From: Diadophis punctatus similis
Taxonomy: Eukaryota; Chordata; Lepidosauria; Squamata; Dipsadidae
Assembly: GCA_023053685.1 (NCBI GenBank)
Contig: JALIGW010000001.1
Coordinates: 159,688,547-159,752,546, forward strand
Length of the DNA: 64,000 nt
Direction: 5' to 3'
Shown here: positions 1 through 10,547 of the stretch, in pieces
Position numbering within the stretch: the stretch's first letter is position 1
How the letters are laid out: the number at the start of each line of letters is the position of its first letter
Program-made: the position numbers and the translations under genes
Notes under the pieces: model-generated
What the model saw: only the letters and a program-made list of their open reading frames with translations
Database searches by the model: none
What the model was told of the DNA's origin: nothing

Positions 1-150
1 GATTTAGCGTTCTAGTCACTAGAATCCAGAGAGTTAAAATGTTAAATTAAGTTATATTAATTTTGTTGTAACTGTATTTTATTTTGATGCCATGTTTAAA
101 TACAATTAAATTAAAATTGTTTATATTTGAGATTGTTTTGATTTAATAAT

Positions 151-239
151 CAACGCGACGCCGCAACCCCCTCCCCCAGTGGGCCGCGGAAAAATTATCA
201 AACGTTGACCGGTCCACGGCAATAAAAAGGTAGGGGACC
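151..239. mobile_element. Right-end fragment of a hAT-like element
   Basis: The stretch ends in a 'ggtaggggaccactg' terminus, after a 'ccggtccacggcaataaaaagg' style lead-in with short interruptions. This resembles the right end of the 44403-44606 element (…ccggtccacaaagg…gagaccaccg). The left end lies outside the window or is decayed, so no target duplication can be tested. Family assignment is by terminus only. Confidence 0.4.
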
Positions 240-1105
240 ACTGGTGTAGCAGAAGGAATGGCAAAACATGGGAGCGCAATAAAAAGGGGGATTAGCGTAG
301 AATCCCTACGTAGACACAAGGGAACTAAGTCTAACCCTCCTTGAGTGCCACTGACCCTTATCGAACTCTAACCAAGGGCCGACATTAGTTGAGAAGATTC
401 CTGTGAATAGGCTTTTAGCAAACAATCAGTTAAACTGAACTTTCACATGAGTACATGGTCTTTTGCACTGACAGATGGGAGGTGTTTCTGCCTGGTTACA
501 GCTGTTTTTCCAAAGTGTGACAGGAACCCCAACTTCACTCTCACACACTAACAAACATTTGACTGGTCAGTTTGAAACAAGAGAAAAGCTAAAGAGAAGA
601 TAGGTACTGGTGTTTTTTAATAAACGTGGTGCAGTGTTTTCAAAGGGACAACTAAGCAACAGATATTACAAACTGCTTTCACACTGCTTTCTTTGCTTTC
701 AATTCCAGAGTTTTGTTAAAGCACATATTTTATCATTTATTTAGTTTATGTCAAATTATACAATACTTGCAATTAATGTTTGATCCTTGATTTCTATTTT
801 AAAAAATAGAATAGCACTAAATGCACTATTGAGAGCCAGTTGTCATCACTGGCAACTTTTAAGATGTGTGGACTTCAACTCCCAGAATTCTCAACCCAAC
901 TCACCTCACAAGGCTGTTGTTGTGGGAAAACAGAAGGAAGGAGTATTGGAATGTTTGCTGCCTTAAGTTGTATGTATATTAAAAAAAAGGGGGGGGGGTA
1001 AACAATCTAAAAAAAAGTACACTTATTCAGACTATGCTCCAAACTCAGATACTCTGTAGCATGAAGAGATTAAACAGTTGCTGCTTGATTGTGGTCATGT
1101 AAATA
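240..1105. other. Intergenic/intronic DNA, no gene seen
   Basis: AT-rich sequence without a supported gene. It probably lies in the large first intron of COMMD1 or near it. At 868-890 there is a fragment of the 'gtggacttcaactcccagaa' repeat that recurs near 35114 and several times after 63580. A G-tract follows an A-tract near 987-998. Confidence 0.5.
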
Positions 1106-1113
1106 CCCTATAA

Positions 1114-1526
1114 CAGTGATGGCGAACCTTTTTTTCCTCGGGTGCCAAAAGTGCATGCGCGCGGGCTATCGCACATGTGCGAGTGCCCACACCCATAATT
1201 CAATGCCTCCCCCACCTCCCTGGAGGCCCTCTGGAGGCCGGAAATGGCCTGTTTCCCAACCTCTGGTGGGCCCGGTAGGCCCATTTTTCGCCCTCCCCAG
1301 GCTCCAGAGGCTTCCCTGGAGTCTGTGGAGGGCAAAAATGCCCTCCCCAATCCCCCGGAGGCCTTTCGGAACCTGAAAACGCCCTCCCAGAGTGTCCGTG
1401 TGAGCCAAAATCAGCTGGTTAGCACGCACATGCGCACTGGAGCTGAGCTAGGCAACGGCTCGCGTGCCGGCAGATATGGCTCCGCGTGCCACCTGTGGCA
1501 CGGGTGCCATAGGTTCGCCATCACGG
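1114..1526 (+). mobile_element. Non-autonomous hAT element, copy 1 of a tandem pair
   Basis: It begins CAGTGATGGCGAACCT and ends with the near-inverse 'aggttcgccatcacgg'. Both sides carry the 8-bp target duplication ccctataa (1106-1113 and 1527-1534). The interior is GC-rich, built of 'cccggaggcc'-like blocks and CpG-rich 'gcatgcgcgcg', with no transposase. The 8-bp duplication and CAG…CTG-type ends fit the hAT superfamily. ORFs across it are incidental. Confidence 0.85.
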
Positions 1527-1534
1527 CCCTATAA

Positions 1535-1971
1535 CATTGATGGCGAACCTTTTTTCCCTCGGGTGCCGAAAGTGCATGCGTGTGCGCTTTCATGCATGCG
1601 CAAGTGCCCACACCCATAATTCAATGCCTGGGGAGGGCGAAAACGGCCTCCCCCACACACCCCAGAGGCCCTCTGGAGGCCGGAAATGGCCCATTTCCCA
1701 ACTTCTGGTGGGCCCGGTAGGCCCATTTTTCGTCCTTCCCCAGACTCCAGAGGCTTCCCTGGAGCCTGGGGAGGGCAAAAACGCCCTGCCCAGTCTCCCT
1801 GGAGGCCCTCTGGAAGCCGAAAACGCCCTTCCAGAGCCTCTGTGCAAGCCAAAAATCAGCTGGCTGGTGTGCACATGCGCACTGGATCTGAGCTAGGCAA
1901 CGGCTCGCGTGCCGGCAGATATGGCTCCGCGTGCCACCTGTGGCACCCGTGCCATAGGTTCGCCATCACTG
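1535..1971 (+). mobile_element. Non-autonomous hAT element, copy 2 of a tandem pair
   Basis: Same family and orientation as 1114-1526. The left terminus is 'cattgatggcgaacct' (one change) and the right terminus is 'aggttcgccatcactg'. It is flanked by ccctataa at 1527-1534, shared with copy 1, and again at 1972-1979. Further copies lie at 15923-16221 and 36262-36696 (opposite orientation). Confidence 0.85.
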
Positions 1972-1979
1972 CCCTATAA

Positions 1980-2698
1980 CAAGCAATTAACATGTATGTT
2001 GTATATGAACTTTCTTCCATTTCTATCTACTCAAACTGTCATTGGATCAAGACAAAATCTCCATGAAAGAAACAAAGAGCAAAAAGTGAAACAAGCAAAA
2101 AGAGCAACACAACCCAATCATGAACGTTTATCTTCTTCAGGAGCTGGGGACATTACTCATACTTAGGCAAATCTTGATAAGCAATCTGAAAGCTGCCTAT
2201 TACAGCATTCTACAAGAATCAAAATCTATGGCAATTATTTGTGATGGCTTTATTTACTCTACTAATTAAGAAATCCTAGTAAATGAAAACATCACATCAT
2301 CTATATTTATTGACAGGGTTCTCCAAACTGGGATCTTCTGTATATACCAAGATGGTAGTTCTTAAGCCAGGGTTCTGCTAGCTCTATAAGCTAGAGAATT
2401 CTGGGAATTGCAGTCTGAAAAAAAAATCTAGAAAGTACACTGAAAACCTTATGGAAAGATTATTTCAAGAACAATTGAACTGTTGAAGATATCATGGACA
2501 TATCTATATAATCCTCCTGGCAACAATATAGAAAGTGCTTACCTGAGACTTTTTTTAAAAAATCTCTCAGGCAAGCCTACTGCCTAGACTGCTCCCTGGA
2601 GGTGTCCCACTCATGTTCTAACTAGGTTTGAGCTGCTTTCTTCCTGATCCCAGGGGTGGTCAATAAAGTGTTACCATCCACTGAGGAAAGATAAGATA
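1980..2698. other. No gene seen
   Basis: AT-rich sequence without a supported coding exon. At about 2367-2416 a degraded 'agaattctgggaattgcagtc' motif resembles the palindromic '(t)gggagttgaagtcc' repeat seen elsewhere in the window. Confidence 0.4.
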
Positions 2699-2769
2699 CT
2701 TCTAAACAGGGGTGGGTTCTAAATTTTTTAGAAATTTAGTGGTTCTATGGGCATGGCTTATTTTGTGGG

Positions 2770-2935
2770 TGTGGCTTCGTGGTCATGTGACAGTGGCCGT
2801 GGCTTCGTGGTCATGTGACCGGGTGGGAGAGGTTTGGCAGTCATGTGAATGGGTGGGAGTGGCTTTGCAGTCATGTGACTGGGTGGAGGGTGCTGGGTGA
2901 TCATGTGACTGGGTGGGCGTGGCAAACGTGCCGTC
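2770..2935 (+). repeat. Degenerate ~30-bp tandem repeat with GTCATGTGAC E-boxes
   Basis: About five units of the type 'gtcatgtgactgggtgggcgtggc' occur in a row, with CATGTGAC at about 2794, 2812, 2843, 2872 and 2902. The same unit recurs near 38770-38815 inside another hAT-like element, so it belongs to the mobile-element family. Confidence 0.7.
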
Positions 2936-3132
2936 ACTCACATCAAGGGTTAGGGTGCTTGGCCTCTCCTCGCCTCAAAGGCCTCAACAAATACAATTTC
3001 CCTGTCTATTTACTACTACTGAATATCCAAAATATACTATTTAATCCTATGTATATATGCCATATGTGTACATACATATTACACACAGGCACACAAAAAG
3101 ATACATTATCTACTCTATATACTGTATATGTG

Positions 3133-3140
3133 TACACACA

Positions 3141-3179
<39 letters not shown>
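3133..3179. repeat. (CA)n microsatellite
   Basis: An almost pure CA dinucleotide run with one 'ata' interruption, inside the 2707-4628 composite. Confidence 0.95.
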
Positions 3180-3181
<2 letters not shown>

Positions 3182-3364
3182 CTTCTAAAACTACACATTC
3201 AACCTCACTTACTGCATTTGGAAAAACACACCGAGTCCACTTTCTGCCACACATTTAACCACAACTTCTGTACATTAGAACATTACACATGCCTTCAGAT
3301 GTTCTTCCCTAGCTTGCACATGATTGTTAGAGCCAGGAAATGTCATGGATTGAGTAAAATGTGG

Positions 3365-3445
3365 TGAAACTCACTTAACAATGCTCTTGCTTAGTAACCA
3401 AAATTTTGGGCTCAATTGTGGTCATAAGTCAAGGACCATCTCTGC
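3365..3445. mobile_element. Right-end fragment of the 'gtcgaggact' DNA transposon family
   Basis: The sequence 'tttgggctcaattgtgg' followed by 'tcataagtcaaggacc' matches the right terminus of the elements at 25735-26365. The rest of the element is missing. Confidence 0.55.
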
Positions 3446-3542
3446 CTTCCTCTACATGGCAGCCTTGTCCTAGTAAACTCCTTCTCCTTTCTGGCAATTT
3501 TCCTCTCTGTTAGAGGCACCAAATTAGACAATGTAAGGTTTC

Positions 3543-3600
3543 CTGCTGCAGCAGGGGGTTGGACTAGATGACCTCTGAGATCTCTTCCAGCCCTAAATTG
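3543..3600 (+). mobile_element. CR1-type LINE 3' tail fragment
   Basis: 'gcagggggttggactagatgacc' followed by 'tcttccagccct' matches the short 3' untranslated end of CR1 elements, as in the better preserved copy ending at about 15880. Confidence 0.7.
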
Positions 3601-3737
3601 CTGTGCTGTTTCAAAGTGTCTTCTGAAGCCACGTCTAGTGGCAGGGTTTGTGGCGCTTCTTTCCTCTTCTTTCTCTCTCTCTCTTCTCTCCCTTCCTTCC
3701 TTCCTCTTCCTTCCTTTCTCTTTGTCTTTGTCTTTCT

Positions 3738-3746
3738 CTCACTTTT

Positions 3747-3825
<79 letters not shown>

Positions 3826-3868
3826 CGTCTCTCTCCCTTCCTTCCTCTTTTTCTTTTTCTTTTTCTCT

Positions 3869-3940
<72 letters not shown>

Positions 3941-3948
3941 TTTCTTTC
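3738..3948. repeat. (CTTT)n microsatellite, two long tracts
   Basis: Two CTTT tracts (about 3740-3825 and 3863-3945) are separated by a CT/CTTCC-rich spacer. Pyrimidine/purine strand asymmetry runs from about 3655 to 3980. Apparent proteins of Phe/Leu/Ser or Lys/Glu/Arg across it are low-complexity artefacts. Confidence 0.95.
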
Positions 3949-4169
3949 TCTCTCCCTCTCTCCCTCTCTTTCTCCTTTCCTGTGAAGAACCCCAGAAGGT
4001 CTTTGGTAGCAGGAAGAAAAACCAGACTTTTGAAACTGAGAACATGCACATTGATCTTCTGGCATTCTTAGAGCTCCACTGTTGATTAGCTTAGCCTGTG
4101 CAAGGATAGCTTAGCAGCCATATACAATAAGCTCTCAACTCAAGCTCAGTACATGTGGGGATCCCCAAA

Positions 4170-4366
4170 CAGTGAGAGTTTCTTTCTTTCTTTCTCCCTT
4201 AAAGGCCCCCCCCCGCATCCCTTTTGGGCCTAGCAAGCCTCCCTACAGCACCCTGGGAGCCAAAAGGGGCACGGGGGGAGCCACACACCCCATGCCCCAT
4301 TTTGGGCCTAGCAAGCCTCCCTACAGCCCCCTGGGAGCCAAAAGGGGCGCGGGAGGACCCTGGAAG
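4170..4366. repeat. GC-rich tandem duplication 'gcctagcaagcctccctaca'
   Basis: A block containing 'gggcctagcaagcctccc' and 'ctgggagccaaaaggggc' occurs twice (about 4226-4272 and 4304-4350). It lies between the CTTT tracts and the internal MITE terminus and is probably cargo of the composite element. Confidence 0.6.
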
Positions 4367-4628
4367 CAGGGGTGGGTTCTAACTTACCTCGCTGCAGGTT
4401 TGCTTCCTCCTGTGCCGCATGGCAAAAAAACAAAGCCGAAAAAAAGATGGCGACTGCATGCACAGTGCCGGAACTCGGTTTCTGCGCATGCTCAGAAGGA
4501 AAAAAAGAAAGAGATGGCGGTGCCCACAGACCGGCACCAACTGATCCGGTTCGGTGACATCGTGACGTCACCAGCGGGTCGCTACCGGTTCGGGTGAACC
4601 GGTCCGAACGGGGAGGAACCCACCCCTA
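4367..4628 (+). mobile_element. 'caggggtgggttct' MITE nested at the right end of the composite
   Basis: The left terminus 'caggggtgggttctaac' at 4367 faces the right terminus 'ggaacccacccct' at 4628. The 8 bases to its left (cctggaag) do not match the 8 bases to its right (cttctaaa); the latter match those left of 2707 instead. Related copies: 9115-9258, 46369-46672, 48419-48654, and partial copies at 37281, 50084 and 51408. Confidence 0.7.
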
Positions 4629-4636
4629 CTTCTAAA

Positions 4637-5231
4637 TATATAATCACAAATATATTCTGTGCCCATAAATACAACCTCATGTAAATATTATCTAATATAG
4701 TACATTTCTGTTTAAGGGCATATGTTATGAAGGGGCATATGTTATGAAGGATCGCTATATGTGATCCTACACATATTTGTATCTTTCAGCTTTATCTGTT
4801 TGGCTGTAATGTACTTTGTTGTGAGACTTCAGCAAACACAGGACATTAAAATGTTTCACCAAGGCAAGTGTTACTTCTTTATGTACTCTTTCTTACCTTG
4901 ATAGAATACACCAAAGAACATTTTGTGTTGTTTCATTTTTCTTCTTGGTCGACCAACATCAATAAACTGAGACAGTTATTTGGCACAGGGTGTATTATGA
5001 AGACCACAAATTAAATGAGGTTCGATAACAGTAGAAACAAAACAGTTTCAATTAAATTAAGTAGCACAGCAACTAAAAACAACCTGACTCTCTCCCATAG
5101 CATCTTCATTATTTGTTTGCAAGAGATTGCTGAATATGAATATTCTAGTAGCTAGTGGAACAGAGAAGACACCATTTTTTTCAGTTACAGTACCAAATTA
5201 TTCAGTCACAGAATGATTGTTTAAAAGGTAC
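4637..5231. other. No gene seen
   Basis: AT-rich DNA with a short local duplication 'ggcatatgttatgaagg' at 4717-4752. No exon is supported. Confidence 0.4.
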
Positions 5232-5576
5232 ACCGTAATAACTCCTTAAATTCCATGATGGAATATGAATTTAAAATGTACAGATAAAATGTACAAAATC
5301 TTGTAATAAAAGATTATATCATATGGAATAAATAATTTGCAACTTTGCAAAATAGTCTTTGAAAGATTTAAAGCAAAGTAATAGCACTAGCGTTTATCTG
5401 CTATATTTGCTTGTGGGGGATAGTCAAAAGACTTCATTTTAATCTGAGTTATAAAAAAACTTATTACTATAAATCATACTGACATAATATGGGGCATTTA
5501 ATATAACTGGGTTACCATTATATAATATAATTTAATTAATATAATTGCATCATGGAATTTAAGGAGTTATTACGGT
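5232..5576. mobile_element. AT-rich MITE with 29-bp perfect terminal inverted repeats
   Basis: 5232-5260 (accgtaataactcctt…) is the exact reverse complement of 5548-5576 (…aaggagttattacggt). The 345-bp unit is AT-rich and has no ORF. No clear target duplication was found, so the superfamily is open. Confidence 0.75.
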
Positions 5577-6831
5577 CTTATGGTTGTCCATCTAAACAAT
5601 GGCCTGATTTTTAGATCAGCAGCAATGCTGTCAGATCATTTACTACAGTATCATACCCTGTCTCAGTCTTAACTTCCTAACTTCCGTATTTAAATACCTA
5701 CGTCAGATGGGAGTCTACATGTTCATTCTTGGTAATATCTCAATCATTCGGTATTCCACAAGCTTTCCATTCTTGTGATCCGTAGTAAAGTGTTTTGTAA
5801 AACAGAAAATCAGAATTAAATATCATAAATACCTCAATAAGCAAAATTTAATGAGTTGCCCATACATTGTTTACTTTTCTGCTTGCTTAGCTCTTTGCTA
5901 CCTTGATATGAACATATGAAGTAGTTTTAGGCTGAGAAGTGAGGTTAAAGCATGACCTTTAAGATAAGGGAAATTGAAAAACAAGTTTAATCAGAGTGAA
6001 ACTAATTGAGTTCCTGACGCTTAAAAATTAGTATCAATTTCTGAGCCATGTGTAAAAATGTAAAGGTATATTTAACACTATGTTACTATGAAAGTAACGT
6101 ATTTCCCCCCAAATTCTATCTTCAAACTCATACTTTTTCTCTTCTTCACCAAATTGCTGCAGCACTGTATTGCATCACTGTCATTTTGTTCATTCAGTGC
6201 ACTATCAAATAAGAGAATTAGAATGCATGTTTTAATGAAATCCGAATAAGCTGCTGTATTTATATATTTGAGTACCTTCTGAGAAAAGGATTGAAATTGG
6301 AAAGAAAATCCATTGAGCTCCATATATTTTTTCACTTGAGCCTGATAACACCTAATTTAAAGAATGACATACAGGACACTACAATAATAGAACTGTCTTG
6401 ATGATTTTATCCTAGCATGGAGAGAGGGGCTCAGAATAGGAGATGTTATTAACCTTCCTCTCCAATATGTATGAGGGCAAAACATTAAATGTCCTTTTGT
6501 GTGGGAAGAAGTGAATGATAAATTAGATACACCAAAAGATTTGCTACAGATGCCCTTGGAATAATGACTTGAATTTTTGGTTCAAGGACTCTGTGTTTAA
6601 CTTTTACCATGGCTGACTCTGGTACAAGCATTAGCAAGGACAACGTTGAAAGACTGTAGTAAGTAATTTTAGACTACGGTACATTTTTTCCTAGGAGGTA
6701 AATGCCTTGACTAAATCCCAAGAAATTAGGTTTAAACAATATATTAAGGAACACATTCTCACGTTAGCTTAATAGTAATAAAGCCAAATTCTAACTGAGC
6801 ATGTATGTTTGGCACAAACCGAGGCATACAA
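5577..6831. other. No gene seen
   Basis: AT-rich, single-copy looking DNA. The 85-codon minus-strand ORF near 6078-6335 has no recognisable domain and is not called. Confidence 0.4.
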
Positions 6832-7107
6832 ATATAGCAATAGCACTTAGACTTATATACCGCTTCACAGTGCTTCACAGCCCTCTCTAAGCGGTTTACA
6901 GAGTCAGTGTATTGCCCCCAACAATCTGGGTCCTCATTTTACCGACTTTGGAAGGATGGAAGGCTGAGTCAACCTTGAGCCTGGTGGGATTTGAAGGATG
7001 GAAGGCTGATTCAAACATGAGCCGGTGAGACTCGAACTGCTGGCAGCCAGCAATCAGCAGAAGTAGCCTGCAGTACTGCATTCTAAGCACCGTGCCACCA
7101 TGGCTCA
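6832..7107 (-). mobile_element. tRNA-derived SINE, minus strand
   Basis: Read on the minus strand, the copy begins with a tRNA-like head (ggtggc-cggtgcttagaatgc… with a 'ggttcgagtc' type B box, given here as 'gactcgaactg'). It continues through 'ccttccatcctt' and 'aaaatgagga' to 'gctattgctat'. The same family is at 23664-23923 and 39752-39978. The module 'ggaaggatggaaggctga' is duplicated in this copy. Confidence 0.8.
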
Positions 7108-9106
7108 TATAATTCTTATACATTTTAATTGAGTTGCTACTAAAAGTCCTTTTATCTCTGTAAGTGCAAAGTTGTGCTACATACAGCAGGAGACTCAGCA
7201 GCATAGCTCTAAATAATTTGCCTCCTGCAGAAGGAAAGTTACTGTTACAACTAGCAAATCTGAGCATTGAAAGTCTGCTTGGCAGGAGCTGTAGTTAGTC
7301 CCACTTATTGTTTCCCAAAAAGAACAGACTGAAAATTAATTTCTAGAGATGTAAAAATCTTAATCTGTTCAATTTGAATGCCACTGATTTTCCAACTGTG
7401 AAAGAGGTTGTCATGTTGCTTAGTAAACAAAACCACTTTTGTTTTCAAATAACTTCTAAATTTTCATATGTTGCTTGAACTCAGAGTTTCCATCAAAAAC
7501 TGATCTGCCTTGTAAGAGAATGATGGCATCAAGAGGATATAAAGTATATAAAGAATATTGTCCAACAACAAAAGGTGGAACTCAGAAAATGCCTGCACTT
7601 TGGAGTCAATATGAACCTCAAATAATGGAGAGTGGAGAGGGCAACGATACAACCCTGTTGGGCTCCTTTTACTGTGAGAACAGGTGCAGCAATACTTTCT
7701 ATGGCAGCATATTTAACCTGTACGTATAGATTTCTTAAGCAATCTTATCATCAGTCAATCAGTAATATATTAGAAAATAATCCTTTCCAAGTTCAGTTAG
7801 CAACTAGAGGGATGCTTGAGGCCCCAGTATCCTAAGCCTGCGGTGCCTAAATCATCAAATTTAGTGGCACAATTTTACCTTTTGTTGGGGAATCTAAGAT
7901 GATGTAATGGATAGGACTGGAAACAGACTATTCTATTCCATTTTCTCTCCCATATGTTAGTTGGTAATTTTTTCTTTCACCGTCATTGATTTATTTGGTT
8001 GTCCATTGAGTCTAATTTTATACAATAGTAGAAAGCTTGTATTATATGAATAATTAATTGTCTTAAGGACTGGATCCGCAGAAAAATCACCTTAAAAAGA
8101 AAGGTCAAAGAAGAGAGCATCAAGAATGAAACAATGTCTGGGGCAAATATTACAAGATACCCTAACAAACTGTAGAATTATGGTAGATAGTATTGTAATT
8201 CCACTTACTAAGAAATTTCATGCATACTTATACTATATTGTCCACAGGAATAAGATACTGTAATTCTACTAATGTGAGAAGTAATTCAGGTCTATACTGT
8301 GAATTGCAATGTACAACCAGCTGTATACATTATCTTACCAACCTTTTAAAAATAAATTTCTCCCTTAACAATCACATGCAGACAGATGTATGTATTATTT
8401 TGATAATAATTGCCAGAATAATAATTGCCACTATTATTGCCAATTATCTGCAAACTTAAATGTTGTACTGTAAGATCGACTTAAAACATTTTCAGAAAAT
8501 GTTCATTACATTCACAACATAAAATATGTCTACAAAATTGTCTAACTTCATATTTTCTGTCTTGTCCTCATAATAGGTTCTTTACTTTACACTCTATTTG
8601 CCTCACAAACACTGCTTAACTGCAATTATTTGGATCTTTCATTAATTATATTTGGATATAATATAGAAAAAAAGACATTTCTTAACCCCAAGCTTTTGGT
8701 ATTGTGCAAATAGCAAGCCTTTAACAACTGTGTTTCAGTTGTTGAAACCAGTCTTGTGACTGAAAAGATCAAAGTGCAAGATAAAAAACTGGTAATACAC
8801 CTTGTACAATATATTTCTGGTATTTTAAAGAAAGTTGTTGTATCATTTAATGTGTTACAGCTATTAGCAGAGAGGTCATATGCTAAATCACACTGTATCA
8901 GCAGTGACATTAAATTTCAAATACCAGATTTGAAAAGAACTGGAAAGACAACATTAAACATGCAGCAATTTTTGCACCAAAGCTGATATTGTATATTACA
9001 TTGCCATCTAGAGGAAGAAAGTGAAATAATCCCAAATACTAATTATTTACCGTAAGTTTAAAAAAATCTAGTACTTACACTGAAGCACACCATGCAAATG
9101 TTCAAA
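7108..9106. other. No gene seen
   Basis: AT-rich sequence, expected to be COMMD1 intron if the gene continues leftward. Short ORFs are present, but none shows a domain or splice-site-supported exon. Confidence 0.4.
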
Positions 9107-9114
9107 CTCAGTAT

Positions 9115-9258
9115 CAGTGGTGGGTTGCTCCTGGTTCGGCCCGGTTCTAAGAACTGGTAGCGCCGGCGGTGGGAGGCTCTGCCCACCCACCCGGGACGCT
9201 TCTGCGCATGCGAGTGCGCACGCAAACCGGTAGTAAAGGGTTTTAGAACCCACTACTG
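9115..9258. mobile_element. hAT MITE ('cagtggtgggtt' family) with perfect 8-bp duplication
   Basis: The 144-bp element runs from 'cagtggtgggttgctc' to 'agaacccactactg'. It is flanked by ctcagtat on both sides (9107-9114 and 9259-9266). The interior is CpG-rich with 'tgcgcatgcg'. Confidence 0.85.
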
Positions 9259-9266
9259 CTCAGTAT

Positions 9267-9975
9267 AAATATATATGTTTTTTATTTATGAAATATTGTT
9301 CTGAAATTTAGAATAAGGTCATTACCTAAATATGATTTTGTCAATAAACTGACTTATTCAACGAAATAGCCAGCAATCAAGTAGGAAAGGAAAACTATTA
9401 TTTACATGGATAACCTTATTTCTGTTTACCCAAAGGAGAATAAAGGACAATCCAGTGTTCAGAGGCACAGCTTCACCCACTATTGGAAGGCACAAATACC
9501 ATCAACTGGTTTGCTCCAAATTCAAGGTGACAGGCATTATCTATTATTTACATATAGGCAACCAGGTTGCATGCAAGTACGGTATGTATAGGTGGTATTT
9601 ATGTTACAATGTTACGATACAAATATGAAACAGTGGAGCTTATATTATGACATCACAATGCACATTGAATCATTTTGGCACCACAATAGTTAGAAACTGA
9701 TCTATATTTCTATTTACATAAGAACTGCAACATTCAGAAACAAAGTATTTAAGTATTGTGAATTATTATATTTTGCTTTTAATTTTCATGTCCCTTTTGT
9801 ACAAGCAAAAAGATCTCAATGAAGGTTCTAGCATGAAATTTTTAAACAAGAATGAATCAAAACATTTTATTACCTCAAATTATGTTCCCTTTCACTAAAA
9901 TTGTTACTTTTTCTTAGTTTTGTATGCTGATTGTATTATTGTTAATTTGCTACTGCAAGTTATAACTAAATGACA
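9267..9975. other. No gene seen
   Basis: AT-rich DNA without recognisable features beyond short spurious ORFs. Confidence 0.4.
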
Positions 9976-9977
9976 TA

Positions 9978-10545
9978 CCGTATTTTTCGGAGTATAAGAG
10001 TTGAAGTCCATGAGTCATAGAAGAGCCAACTTTGCCTACCCCTGTTCTAGACAACTTAACAAAATGAAGAAACTTTTTAAAATAAATTCTTGCTCTGAAG
10101 AGGCCCAGTGCTATTGTATCTTCTTTTAAATAGCAGAAAGCCTTCCAGAAAGCCACATCAATTTTAAAGATCTGTAAAAGTATAATCTGAAATGTCCTGT
10201 TTTAGTATTAAGTATTAGTATTAAAATAAGGCAGCTGAATTTAAACCCTGACTTAGTCATGTTTGGAGTAGATCTATTTAAATAATTGGGAGGAGTTAGT
10301 GTGATTACATTTAAGAAAACTTTCTGGGATTAATATACTGCCATAATGTACATTTCTCCAATTCTTTGCTATTTCTATGGGTCAAGCACACATGCACAGA
10401 AATATACAGCAAACAGTGTATATCATCTGTGCTGTTTGCTGTTTGGCAAATTGCTGGGAGGCAGAGGCCTTTTTTCCTTGTTTTCCTCCCCCAAAACTAA
10501 GGTGCGTCTTATATTTCGGTGCGTCTTATACTCCGAAAAATACGG
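9978..10545. mobile_element. TA-flanked DNA transposon with 'ccgtatttttcggagtataag' termini
   Basis: The left end 'ccgtatttttcggagt' (9978) and right end 'actccgaaaaatacgg' (10545) are inverted repeats, and each is bordered by TA (9976-9977, 10546-10547). TA target duplication points to the Tc1/mariner superfamily. No transposase is seen in the 568 bp. The inner edge has a doubled 'ggtgcgtcttata'. Another left end with the same doubling is at 63372. Confidence 0.75.
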
Positions 10546-10547
10546 TA

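Larger units (their letters stand above)
2707..4628. mobile_element. Composite hAT-like element of 1.9 kb with exact 8-bp target duplication
   Basis: The left end is 'caggggtgggttcta' at 2707 and the right end is 'ggaacccacccct(a)' at 4628. The outer flanks are identical: cttctaaa at 2699-2706 and 4629-4636. Inside are a tandem 'gtcatgtgac' block, a CA repeat, a fragment of a TA-type element, a CR1 3' tail, long CTTT tracts, and a second copy of the same left terminus at 4367. No transposase is seen. The outer duplication suggests that the whole block moved as one unit, or that other sequence was inserted into an older element. Confidence 0.7.

Noticed and set aside
3564..4085. Long overlapping ORFs on both strands (Phe/Leu/Ser or Lys/Glu/Arg rich)
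   Set aside because: They are translations of the CTTT/GAAA microsatellite, open in many frames at once; no gene.
6832..7107. Possible tRNA genes at SINE heads
   Set aside because: Only A/B-box-like pieces inside longer SINE bodies; no full cloverleaf was supported here or in the other SINE copies.
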